A stretch of DNA of 64,000 nucleotides from Pikeienuella litoralis (GTDB taxonomy: Bacteria > Pseudomonadota > Alphaproteobacteria > Rhodobacterales > Rhodobacteraceae). Below the pieces are notes generated by a model, which saw only the letters and a list, made by a program, of their open reading frames with translations, was not told where the DNA came from and searched no databases. Below, one piece after another: positions 36,064 through 44,542 of this stretch (position 1 is the first letter of the stretch; every line of letters starts with the position of its first letter). Location: positions 248,001 through 312,000 of the forward strand of contig NZ_JBBHER010000006.1 in the NCBI RefSeq assembly GCF_037646705.1, in the 5' to 3' direction. Made by a program: the position numbers and the translations under genes.

Positions 36064-36853
36064 GGCCGATCTCCTCAAAGAACCTGCGAAGATGCGCGGC
36101 CACCGCCTCCGGCTGCTCCACCGGAATCAGATGCGCGGCGTCGGGAATCAGGTGAAATTTCGAGCCCGGGATCGACTCCGCCATCTCGCGCACCAGATCC
36201 GGCGGCGTCGAGCCGTCTTCGACGCCGCAGAGCGCGAGCGTCGGCAGGCGGAGCCGCGCGGTGCTTTCACGAAGATCCGCGTCCCGGATCGCGGCGCAGG
36301 AGCCGAGATAGCCGTCGAGCGAGGTCCGCGCCAGCATGTTCCGCATCAGCCGCAGCTCCCCCGCGCGCTCCGCATGGAACCGGCGGGCGAACCAGCGCTC
36401 CATCACCCCGTCGGCCATGCTTTCGAGCCCGTCGGCCTCGATCGCGCGGATGCGGGCGTCCCACATCTCCGGCGCGCCGATCTTCGCCCCGGTGTCGCAT
36501 AGAACCACGCCATGCGTGAGATCCGGCCGCTCCGCCGCCAGCCCCTGCGCGATCATCCCGCCGATCGAGAGGCCGACGACGACCGCGTCCCGGACCTTCA
36601 GCGCGTCCAGCACCGCGGCGGCGTCCGCGACATGGTCGCCCATGCCCCAGCTCCCGCGCGGCGGACAATCGGAAAGCCCGTGGCCGCGCTTGTCGTAGCG
36701 GATCAGCCGCAACCCGGCGGGGAGCAGCGCCGCGACATCGTCCCAGATCCGGAAATCCGTGCCGAGCGAGTTGGAGAAGAGCACCGCGCGCCCGTCGCGC
36801 GCCCCCTGATCCGAAACGTGGATCGACCCGGCCGTGGTGGAGATGAAGTCCAT
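36056..36853 (-). CDS. pcaD: 3-oxoadipate enol-lactonase
   Basis: 265 residues, alpha/beta hydrolase. The nucleophile is VVGLSIGGMIAQGLA (GLSIGG, about residue 100), with the Asp around CGVEDGSTPPDLV and His around IPDAAHLIPVEQPEAV. It hydrolyses the enol-lactone to 3-oxoadipate. First gene of pcaD-C-H-G-BKACE. No PcaQ-type regulator lies next to it and the gap to rhomboid is 93 bases. Confidence 0.95.
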   Translation of the reverse strand: MDFISTTAGSIHVSDQGARDGRAVLFSNSLGTDFRIWDDVAALLPAGLRLIRYDKRGHGLSDCPPRGSWGMGDHVADAAAVLDALKVRDAVVVGLSIGGMIAQGLAAERPDLTHGVVLCDTGAKIGAPEMWDARIRAIEADGLESMADGVMERWFARRFHAERAGELRLMRNMLARTSLDGYLGSCAAIRDADLRESTARLRLPTLALCGVEDGSTPPDLVREMAESIPGSKFHLIPDAAHLIPVEQPEAVAAHLRRFFEEIGHV

Positions 36854-36946
36854 GTCCGCTCCTGTCGTCCCGCCCCGTCATCCGCCGGGGCGTCTTCGGC
36901 CAGACTGCCGCGATCGGCGGCCGGGCGCAAGAATGCCGCGCGCCGC

Positions 36947-37591
36947 TCAGATCGGCGAGGGCGCGGCCCGGTCCGGCGCGAGGAAGGGCGCGATCAGCCA
37001 GCCGCCGATGAACCCGCCGAGATGCGCCTCCCACGCGACCATGGCGCCGTCCATGCCGGCGAAGGCGAGAAACAGGTTGAGAAGCGCCAGCGCCAGGATC
37101 GTTCCCCAGAACCGCCGCGACGAGGCGCCGGTCACCACGATCCAGCGCCATTCCCAGCGTTTCAGCGCCGCGATGAAGCCGAAAAGCGCCCCCGACGCGC
37201 CGACCAGATGCGCCGCCGGGTTGCCATTGAACAGCAATCCCCAGACCAGCGCGCCGGCGGCCGAGGAGACGAAGAAGAGGATCAGGAACCGCCCCGGCCC
37301 CAGAATGTTCGCCAGAACCCCGCCAAGGGCGAGAAAGATCGCGCCGTTCATCACCAGATGCAGGATCCCGCCATGGAGAAACCCGTAGGTGAAGAACGAC
37401 GTCCAGAAGACGAACGGCGTCGACTCGCCCGCCAGCGCCCGCCCGAACCAGAAATCGAAGAACGCGAGCCGCGTCACCGCCACTTCCTGAAGCGCCGCCG
37501 GGCCGATCTGAAAAAGCGCCTCGAACAGGACGAAAATCACCGCCATCGTCCAGACGACGGGCGGCGGCGCCGCATGTTGCGTCTGTCTCAT
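36947..37591 (-). CDS. Rhomboid-family intramembrane serine protease
   Basis: 214 residues from ATG at 37589-37591 (MRQTQHAAPPPVVWTMAVIFVLFE). About six membrane helices, the catalytic Ser in LVGASGALFGFIAAL (GxSG) and His in WEAHLGGFIGGWLIAP. FTYGFLHGGILHLVMNGAIF is the conserved loop and helix. It cleaves membrane proteins within the bilayer; substrates unknown. It is divergent from trpS (69-base gap) and upstream of pcaD, but probably not part of that operon. Confidence 0.9.
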   Translation of the reverse strand: MRQTQHAAPPPVVWTMAVIFVLFEALFQIGPAALQEVAVTRLAFFDFWFGRALAGESTPFVFWTSFFTYGFLHGGILHLVMNGAIFLALGGVLANILGPGRFLILFFVSSAAGALVWGLLFNGNPAAHLVGASGALFGFIAALKRWEWRWIVVTGASSRRFWGTILALALLNLFLAFAGMDGAMVAWEAHLGGFIGGWLIAPFLAPDRAAPSPI

Positions 37592-37660
37592 TCCACCTCG
37601 CTTGACCGCGGCCCAAGCCGCATACATAACCCCGCCGGACCCATGAACAAGGAGACGGAC

Positions 37661-38695
37661 ATGACCGAAGCCGGCGTCCACACCCGGCGCGTCTTTTCCG
37701 GCGTGCAGCCCTCGGGCAATCTTCACCTCGGCAATTATCTCGGCGCGGTGAAGCGCTTCGTCGAGCTGCAGGAGCAGGATTTCGAGACCATCTACTGCAT
37801 GGTCGACCTTCACGCCATAACCGTCTGGCAGGATCCGGCCGTTCTGACCGCCGCGATCCGCGAGGTCGCCGCCGCGTTCATGGCTTGCGGCCTCGATCCG
37901 AAGAAATCAATCCTTTTCAATCAGTCCCAGGTGCCGGCGCACACCCAGCTCGCATGGATCTTCAACTGCGTCGCCCGCATCGGCTGGATGAACCGGATGA
38001 CCCAGTTCAAGGAGAAATCCGGCAAGAACGCCGAGGCCTCCTCGCTCGGTCTTTACGCCTACCCGTCGCTGATGGCGGCGGATATCCTCGTCTATCACGC
38101 GACGCATGTGCCCGTCGGCGACGACCAGAAACAGCATATCGAGCTCACCCGCGACATCGCCGCCAAGTTCAACGCCGATTTCGGATGCCCCGACTTCTTC
38201 CCGATGCCGGAGCCGATGATCGAAGGCGCCGCGACCCGGGTGATGAGCCTCCGCGACGGGAGCAAGAAGATGTCGAAATCGGACCCGTCCGATCTCTCGC
38301 GCATCAACCTGATCGACGACGCCGACGCGATCTCGAAAAAGATCCGCAGAGCGAAGACCGACCCCGAGCCGCTCCCCGAGACCGCGGCCGCGCTGGAGAG
38401 CCGGCCGGAGGCGAAGAACCTCGTCGGCATCTACGCCGCGCTTTCGGGCGAAAGCGTCGCGCAGGTGCTCGGCGCCTGGGGCGGAAAGTTGTTCGGCGAG
38501 TTCAAACCTGCGCTCGCCGATCTCGCGGTGGAGACCATCGGCCCGCTCGCCGGGCGGATGCGCGGCTTTCTCGCCGATCCGGCCGAGATCGACCGCATCC
38601 TCGGCGACGGCGCGGAGCGCGCGGACGCGATCGCGAGGCCGATCCTCGATGCGACCTATGACAAGGTCGGCCTCATCCGAAGCCGCGCGCGCTGA
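37661..38695 (+). CDS. trpS: Tryptophanyl-tRNA synthetase
   Basis: 344 residues from ATG at 37661, chosen over ATG 37643 because AAGGAG lies 8 bases upstream. Class I synthetase signatures: FSGVQPSGNLHLGNYLGAV (HIGH-like) and DGSKKMSKSDPSD (KMSKS). QMLYHATHVPVGDDQKQH-like segment (VYHATHVPVGDDQKQHIELT) binds Trp-AMP. Essential for Trp-tRNA formation. Confidence 0.97.
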   Translation: MTEAGVHTRRVFSGVQPSGNLHLGNYLGAVKRFVELQEQDFETIYCMVDLHAITVWQDPAVLTAAIREVAAAFMACGLDPKKSILFNQSQVPAHTQLAWIFNCVARIGWMNRMTQFKEKSGKNAEASSLGLYAYPSLMAADILVYHATHVPVGDDQKQHIELTRDIAAKFNADFGCPDFFPMPEPMIEGAATRVMSLRDGSKKMSKSDPSDLSRINLIDDADAISKKIRRAKTDPEPLPETAAALESRPEAKNLVGIYAALSGESVAQVLGAWGGKLFGEFKPALADLAVETIGPLAGRMRGFLADPAEIDRILGDGAERADAIARPILDATYDKVGLIRSRAR

Positions 38696-38780
38696 CGCCG
38701 CGGCGAAACGGGGGGGGCGTCGCGCGGCCATCGCGGACGCGTGGTTTGACCGGCGGCGATAATTCACTACCCATGGCGGG

Positions 38781-40460
38781 ATGACAAAGACCAGATCCAC
38801 GCCGCAAGGCGCCGGCCTCACCAGTTTCCTCAGCGCCGACGGGCTGAAACGCGCCATCGTCCCGATCGCCGCGGCGGCCGCCTCGCTCGCGCTGATCGGC
38901 CTCTCCGCCGTCAGCCTCTGGTGGCTCGCCGGCCTGGCGATCACCCTGCCGATCATCGCGCTCGGGCTGTTCGACAGTCTCCAGACCAACGCCACGCTGA
39001 TCCGAAACTACCCCGTCGCGGCCCGCATCCGGTGGCTGTTCTATGACCTCCGCCCCTATCTGCGCGCCTATGTCGTCGAGGGGGAGCTCGAGGGGAAACC
39101 CTACAGCATCCAGGCGCGCAAGCTCGTCTACGCCCGCGCCCGCGGCAAGAACGCGATCCACCCGTTCGGCACCGAGCTCGACACCGCCGACTCGAGCTAC
39201 AAATGGATCACCCACTCGGTCGCGCCGGAGGAGGATCCGGACACGCGCCCGCGCATCGTCATCGGCGGCCCCCAATGCGCCCAACCGTACAACGCGTCGG
39301 TGCTGAACATTTCCGCGATGAGCTTCGGCGCGCTCTCCGCCAACGCGATCGCGGCGCTGAACAAGGGCGCGAAGCTTGGCGGGTTCTACCACGACACCGG
39401 CGAAGGCGGCGTCAGCCCCTATCATCTGGGCGGCGCCGATCTGGTGTGGGAGATCGGCTCCGGCTATTTCGGCTGCCGGGATCGGCAGGGCCGCTTCGAC
39501 GCCGGGCAATTCGCCGAGACCGCGGCGCTCGACGCCATCAAGATGACGGAGATCAAGCTGAGCCAGGGGGCGAAACCCGGCCATGGCGGGCTTCTCCCCG
39601 GCGCGAAGGTCACCGCCGAGATCGCCGGAATCCGGAAAATTCCGGAGGGGAAGGATTGCCTGTCGCCGCGCGGCCATTCGGCGTTCTCGACGCCGATGGA
39701 GCTTCTGGAGTTCGCCGCCCGAATGCGCGAGCTCTCTGGCGGCAAGCCGGTGGGGATCAAGCTTTGCGTCGGCCGGCGCCACGAGGTGATGGCCATCGTG
39801 AAGGCGATGCTGAAATCGGAAATCTATCTCGACTTCATCGTCGTCGACGGGGCCGAAGGCGGCACCGGCGCCGCGCCGATCGAGCTTTCGAACCATGTCG
39901 GCGCGCCGCTGGCGGAGGGGCTGATCGTGGTGCGGAACGCGCTGGTCGGCGCCGGGATCCGCGACAAGATCAGGATCGGCGCCAGCGGCAAGGCCTATTC
40001 CGGCTTCAGCCTCGCCCGGGATTTCGCGCTCGGGGCGGATTGGTGCAACGCGGCGCGCGCCTTCATGTTCTCGATCGGCTGCATCCAGGCCATGCGCTGT
40101 CATCGCGGCACCTGCCCGACCGGGATCGCCACCCAGGATCCGGGCCGCCAACGGGGCCTCGTCGTCGATGTGGAGGCCGAACGCGCCGCCCGCTTTCACC
40201 GCGGAACCGTCGATGCGCTCGTGGAGATCGTCGCGGCCGCGGGATTGAAACACCCCTGCGAGCTTCAGCCCCATCACCTCATCCATCGCCTCGGCGCCAC
40301 CGGCGCCCGCCCGGCGGACGAGATCTACACGTTCCTGCCCAAGGGCGCCCTGCTCGACAGCCCCGACGAGACGATCTACGCCTCCGCATGGCGCGCGGCC
40401 GACCCCGACAGCTTCCACCCGAGGATCGACGTCGCCGAAGAGCGCGCGCGGATGAACTGA
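38781..40460 (+). CDS. Membrane-anchored FMN-binding glutamate-synthase-like protein
   Basis: 559 residues. Two N-terminal hydrophobic helices (about residues 28-72) precede a glutamate synthase central/FMN domain: NISAMSFGALSANAIAALNKGAKLGGFYHDTGEGG, VVDGAEGGTGAAP, IRIGASGKAYSG. A 3Fe-4S type Cys set CIQAMRCHRGTCPTG is present. There is no amidotransferase domain, so ammonia or another donor would be used, if it is a glutamate synthase at all. The family is common in proteobacteria but its physiological reaction is uncertain. It stands alone. Confidence 0.82.
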   Translation: MTKTRSTPQGAGLTSFLSADGLKRAIVPIAAAAASLALIGLSAVSLWWLAGLAITLPIIALGLFDSLQTNATLIRNYPVAARIRWLFYDLRPYLRAYVVEGELEGKPYSIQARKLVYARARGKNAIHPFGTELDTADSSYKWITHSVAPEEDPDTRPRIVIGGPQCAQPYNASVLNISAMSFGALSANAIAALNKGAKLGGFYHDTGEGGVSPYHLGGADLVWEIGSGYFGCRDRQGRFDAGQFAETAALDAIKMTEIKLSQGAKPGHGGLLPGAKVTAEIAGIRKIPEGKDCLSPRGHSAFSTPMELLEFAARMRELSGGKPVGIKLCVGRRHEVMAIVKAMLKSEIYLDFIVVDGAEGGTGAAPIELSNHVGAPLAEGLIVVRNALVGAGIRDKIRIGASGKAYSGFSLARDFALGADWCNAARAFMFSIGCIQAMRCHRGTCPTGIATQDPGRQRGLVVDVEAERAARFHRGTVDALVEIVAAAGLKHPCELQPHHLIHRLGATGARPADEIYTFLPKGALLDSPDETIYASAWRAADPDSFHPRIDVAEERARMN

Positions 40461-40558
40461 GCCCCGGCGCCCGGCGCTGATCGCCTCTTGACCAACCGGC
40501 CCGCGCGCGCGTCTCTGTCTCGACTGGAGACCGACATCCGCGCCACAGGGAGAGAGAC

Positions 40559-41512
40559 ATGAAATTCACCCCGATCATCGCCGCCGGCGCCGTGCTGGCG
40601 CTCACGGCCGCCGCCGCCGCGGCGGAGACCCGCGTCACCTACAAGTCGGCCAAGACCGGCACCTCCTATTACCAGATGGGCGTCGAGCTGGCCGAGGCGG
40701 TGAAGGCCGCCACCGGCGGCGACGTCATCGTCACGGTCGAGGAGAGCCAGGGCTCGGTCCAGAACGTGATGGAGGCGCGCGCGCGCGGCGGCGATTACGT
40801 CTTCACCACGCCGCCGGCGCTGGTCGGCGCGGCCATGGCCGCCGCCGGCCCGTTCAAGGACAAGGGCGACCCGAAATTCGACGAGATCCGCGCGCTCTTC
40901 CCGATTCCGTCGCTGACCATGCACTTCGTCATGCGCGCCGAGTCCGGCGCCGCGACTTTCGCCGACATGGCCGGCAAGACGATCCTGCTCGGCAAAGGCT
41001 CCTTCGGCGCGCGGGAGGGTGAGAAATATCTCTCGCTCTTCGGGCTCGACGGCGAGGTGAAGCTGGCCGATGCGGAGCTCTCGAACGCGGTCGCGGCGTT
41101 GAAGAACGGCCAGATCGACGGCTTCGTCACCGCCGGCTCCTGGCCCGCGCCGAACGTGATCGAGGCGGCGGCGTCGATGGATGTGGCCATCCTCTCCCTC
41201 TCCGACGCCGAGATCGCCGAGACGGGCCGCGCCAAGATCGTGATCCCCGCCGGGACCTATTCCGGGCAGACGGCGCCGATCGAGACCACCTCGCTTCCCG
41301 TCGTCGCCTACGCGACCACCCTGATGAGCGACGAGACCGCCTACACGCTGACCAGGGCGTTCTGGGAGAAGAAGGCCGACCTCGCCGCCGCCGCGCCGTG
41401 GTGGGCGGGGGTCGACGCCGATCTGATGGCGAACATCGCCAGCCGGATCCACCCGGGCGCCGCGCGCTATTACAAGGAGATCGGCTGGCCCCTCACCGAC
41501 GCGCAGAAATGA
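40559..41512 (+). CDS. TAXI-family TRAP transporter solute-binding protein
   Basis: 317 residues. Signal peptide MKFTPIIAAGAVLALTAAAAAAE, then the TAXI fold with TYKSAKTGTSYYQMGVELAEAV (ligand-loop) and KTILLGKGSFGAREGEKYLSLFGLDG. A strong AGGGAGAGAG site precedes ATG. It captures a solute (glutamate, or other organic acids in known cases) in the periplasm for the fused permease 40 bases downstream. Substrate unknown. Confidence 0.9.
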   Translation: MKFTPIIAAGAVLALTAAAAAAETRVTYKSAKTGTSYYQMGVELAEAVKAATGGDVIVTVEESQGSVQNVMEARARGGDYVFTTPPALVGAAMAAAGPFKDKGDPKFDEIRALFPIPSLTMHFVMRAESGAATFADMAGKTILLGKGSFGAREGEKYLSLFGLDGEVKLADAELSNAVAALKNGQIDGFVTAGSWPAPNVIEAAASMDVAILSLSDAEIAETGRAKIVIPAGTYSGQTAPIETTSLPVVAYATTLMSDETAYTLTRAFWEKKADLAAAAPWWAGVDADLMANIASRIHPGAARYYKEIGWPLTDAQK

Positions 41513-41552
41513 GGCCGGCGGCGCGGCGACGCCCGGCCGCGGCCTCCCGGCC

Positions 41553-43346
41553 TTGACGCACGGCGAGCCCGCCCCGCGCCGCCACCCGATCTGGGTCGCG
41601 CTCGGGGCGGCGTCCATCGGCTTTCATCTCTGGCTGGTCTTTTCCGGGCTGGTTCCCAATCTCATCGCCCGGCCGCTGCACATGGCGCTGGCGCTGCCCT
41701 TCGCGATGGTGTTGACGGCGCGAAGCCGGACCGGGCGGATCGCGGGCGCGCTCATCGGCCTGCCGGGGCTTCTCGCCGCGCTCTGGGTCGCGCTGAACCA
41801 GGCCCGGCTGTCCGACCAATACGGCTTTCTCGAAGGGCCGTTCCAGATCGCGGTCGCCGTCATCCTCCTCGCCACCGTGCTCGAGATGGCGCGCCGGTTC
41901 ATCGGCTGGCCGCTGCCGCTGGTCGCGCTCATCGCGCTCGGCTACGGCACGCTCGGCCATCTCATTCCCGGAGAGTTCGGCCACACCGGCGCGCCGCTCG
42001 CCAGCTTCCTCGGCACGCTGACCATCGCCGAAGGCGGGATCTGGGGGCAGCTGACCGGAATCTCGGTCTCCATCGTCGCGATCTTCGTGATCTTCGGCGC
42101 CGTCCTCAACGCCGGCGAGGCGGGCGCGGGGTTCATGAATCTCGCCAGCGCCGCCGCCGGGCGGCTCACCGGCGGCGCGGCGAAGGTCTCGGTGCTCTCC
42201 TCGGCGCTGTTCGGCTCGATCTCCGGCTCCGCCTCCGCCAATGTCGCCTCGACCGGCGCGGTGACTCTCCCGGCCATGCGCCGGCTCGGCTACCCGCCCG
42301 CCTTCGCCGGCGCGGTGGAGGCGGTGGCCTCCTCCGGCGGCCAGATCATGCCGCCGCTGATGGGCGCGGGCGCCTTCGTCATGGTCGAGCTGACCGGGAC
42401 GCCCTACCCCGCGATCATGGCGGCGGCGCTTCTGCCCGCGCTGCTCTACTTCGCGGCGGTCTGGGTCGGCATCGACGCCTTCGCCGCCCGCCATGAACTT
42501 CGCGCGCTGCCGGCGGCGGAGCGCGCGGCCCCGCGCGAGGTCGCCATCACCGCGCTTTTCTTCGCGGTTCCCTTCGGCGTTCTGCTCTGGGGCATGTTTC
42601 TCGGCGGCGGCGGCGGCTTCACGCCGCAATACGCCGCCTCCATCGCGATCGTGACCGCGGCGGCGCTCCTTCTCGTCGATTCGAAAGGCCGGGTCGATCT
42701 TCGCCGCTTCGGCGCGCGGCTCGCCGGCGCCTGTTGCGCCGCCGGAAGCCAGGTGGCGCTGATCGCCTCGATCATCCTCTGCGCCTCGATCATCATCGGC
42801 GTCCTCTCCATCACCGGGCTCGGGATCAAGATCACCTCGCTGATCCTTTCGGCCTCCGGCGGCGCGCTCTGGCCCGCGCTCGGGCTGACCGCGCTCGCCT
42901 GTCTCATCCTCGGAATGGAGGTGCCGACGACGGCCGCCTATGTCGTCTGCGTCTCGATCGCGGGGCCGGCGCTGATCGGGCTGGGCCTGCCGCCGCTCAC
43001 CGCGCATCTCTTCGTCTTCTGGTTCGCGCTTCTCTCCACCATCACGCCGCCGGTCTGCGGCGCGGTGTTCATCGCCGCCGGCATGGTCGGCGAAAACTGG
43101 CTCAAGGTCGCCGCCGCCGCGATGGCGCTGGGGATCGGGCTCTATCTGATCCCGCTGGCGATGATCGCTCATCCGGCGCTGATCGCGCTCGCCTCCGCGC
43201 CGGTCGCCGCGCTTTTCGCCGCCCTGCAGATCCTGGTCGGGCTCGCCGCGATATCGCGCGCGCTCATCGCGCCGGGCGGGCTGGCCCGCCGCGCGGCGAT
43301 GCTCGCCGCGGGGCTTCTTATCCTGTTCCGCCCGGTGTTGATGTGA
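41553..43346 (+). CDS. TRAP transporter fused 4TM/12TM permease (DctQM-like)
   Basis: 597 residues from a TTG at 41553 (no nearer ATG/GTG in frame before the first helix). The N-terminal four helices correspond to the small Q subunit, the rest to the large M subunit; AKVSVLSSALFGSISGSASANVASTGAVTLPAMRRLGYPPAFAGAVEAVASSGG and LGMEVPTTAAYVV are TRAP-M hallmark segments. It pairs with the TAXI protein upstream. Na+-coupled import is known for this family. Confidence 0.9.
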   Translation: MTHGEPAPRRHPIWVALGAASIGFHLWLVFSGLVPNLIARPLHMALALPFAMVLTARSRTGRIAGALIGLPGLLAALWVALNQARLSDQYGFLEGPFQIAVAVILLATVLEMARRFIGWPLPLVALIALGYGTLGHLIPGEFGHTGAPLASFLGTLTIAEGGIWGQLTGISVSIVAIFVIFGAVLNAGEAGAGFMNLASAAAGRLTGGAAKVSVLSSALFGSISGSASANVASTGAVTLPAMRRLGYPPAFAGAVEAVASSGGQIMPPLMGAGAFVMVELTGTPYPAIMAAALLPALLYFAAVWVGIDAFAARHELRALPAAERAAPREVAITALFFAVPFGVLLWGMFLGGGGGFTPQYAASIAIVTAAALLLVDSKGRVDLRRFGARLAGACCAAGSQVALIASIILCASIIIGVLSITGLGIKITSLILSASGGALWPALGLTALACLILGMEVPTTAAYVVCVSIAGPALIGLGLPPLTAHLFVFWFALLSTITPPVCGAVFIAAGMVGENWLKVAAAAMALGIGLYLIPLAMIAHPALIALASAPVAALFAALQILVGLAAISRALIAPGGLARRAAMLAAGLLILFRPVLM

Positions 43347-43364
43347 GGCGCCCCGCGCCCGCCG

Positions 43365-44528
43365 TCAGTAGCTTTTCGGCAGGCCGAGCGCGCGTTCCGC
43401 CACATGGCAGAGGATCAGCTGCTGGCTGACCGGAGCGAGCCGGTTGATCCAGATTTCGCGCAGGAACCGCTCGACCGCGTATTCCGCCGCGTAGCCCATG
43501 CCGCCATGGGTCAGCACGGCGCGCTCGCACGCCTCGTATCCGGCTTCGGCGGCGAGATATTTCGCGCTGTTCGCCTCGATCCCGCACGGCGCGCCGGCGT
43601 CGAACAACGCGGCGGCGCGCAGCGTCGTCAGCCAGGCGGCCTCCAGCTTCATGTGGCTTTCGGCCAGCGGATGCTGGATCGACTGGTTGCGCCCGATCGG
43701 CCGGCCGAAGACCTCCCGCTCGCGCGCATAATCGGTGGCGAGCGAGAGCGCGTGGCGCCCGACGCCGATCGCCTCCGCCGCGACCAGGCAGCGCTCCGGA
43801 TTCAGGCTGTCGAGCAGGATGCGAAAGCCCTTCCCCTCCTCGCCGATCCGGTCCTCCTCGCTGACCGGAAGCTGGTCGTAGAAGACCATGTTCGAATTCA
43901 CCGCGTGCCGGCCCATCTTGGCGATCTCGCGAATTTCGACATGGGCGGGGTCGAGCGGCGCGAAGAAGAGCGTCATCCCGTCGGTCGGCTTTTCAACCTC
44001 CTCGATCGGGGTGGTGCGGGTCAGGAGGATCACGCGGGCGGCCTGCTGCGCCGTCGAGGTCCAGATCTTGCGCCCGTCGATCACATATCCCGTGTCGGTG
44101 CGCCGCGCCGTCGTCTTGATATGCGTCGTGTCGAGCCCGGCGTCGGGCTCGGTGACGCCGAAACAGACCACCAGCTCGCCCGCCGCGATCTTCGGCAGCC
44201 AGCGCGCCTTCTGGGCCGCCGTGCCGTGCCGGTTGAGCGCTTCGGGCCCGAAGATGTTCATGTGGATCGACGAGGCCGCCGCCATGGCCCCGGGCGAGTT
44301 CGCCACCGCCTCCATCATCACCACCGCCTCGAGCACCCCAAGCCCGGCGCCGCCGTAAGCCTCCGGCATCGCGACGCCGAGCCAGCCGCCCTCGGCCATC
44401 GCCGCGCGAAATTCATCGGGAAAGCGATGCTCCTCGTCGCAGGCCCGCCAATAGGCTTCGTCGAACGGCGCCATCAGCTTCCGGATCGCCTCCCGGATCG
44501 CCAGCTGGTCTTCGGTCAGATCGAACAT
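43365..44528 (-). CDS. Acyl-CoA dehydrogenase family protein
   Basis: 387 residues from ATG at 44526-44528 (MFDLTEDQLAIREAIRKLM). FAD/substrate segments VCFGVTEPDAGLDTTHIKT, GRKIWTSTAQQA, KMGRHAVNSNMVFYDQLPV and REREVFGRPIGRNQSIQH are canonical. The usual catalytic Glu near the C-terminus is missing: Pro366 lies at the position of the Glu in the YEGT motif of other members. Glu245 in SLNPERCLVAAEAIG sits where isovaleryl-CoA dehydrogenase has its base. It follows the dctM stop-strand run (14 bases after it) so it belongs to the DctPQM operon. Confidence 0.88.
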   Translation of the reverse strand: MFDLTEDQLAIREAIRKLMAPFDEAYWRACDEEHRFPDEFRAAMAEGGWLGVAMPEAYGGAGLGVLEAVVMMEAVANSPGAMAAASSIHMNIFGPEALNRHGTAAQKARWLPKIAAGELVVCFGVTEPDAGLDTTHIKTTARRTDTGYVIDGRKIWTSTAQQAARVILLTRTTPIEEVEKPTDGMTLFFAPLDPAHVEIREIAKMGRHAVNSNMVFYDQLPVSEEDRIGEEGKGFRILLDSLNPERCLVAAEAIGVGRHALSLATDYAREREVFGRPIGRNQSIQHPLAESHMKLEAAWLTTLRAAALFDAGAPCGIEANSAKYLAAEAGYEACERAVLTHGGMGYAAEYAVERFLREIWINRLAPVSQQLILCHVAERALGLPKSY

Positions 44529-44542
44529 TCGCTCCCTCCGGC

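Noticed and set aside
41493..43172. 559-codon open frame antisense to the TRAP permease, and similar long frames on the opposite strand (for example 18791-20677 and 20993-22543)
   Set aside because: Product composition is Arg/Gly/Asp/His rich with no family motif; they mirror conserved genes on the other strand. This is expected in very GC-rich DNA.
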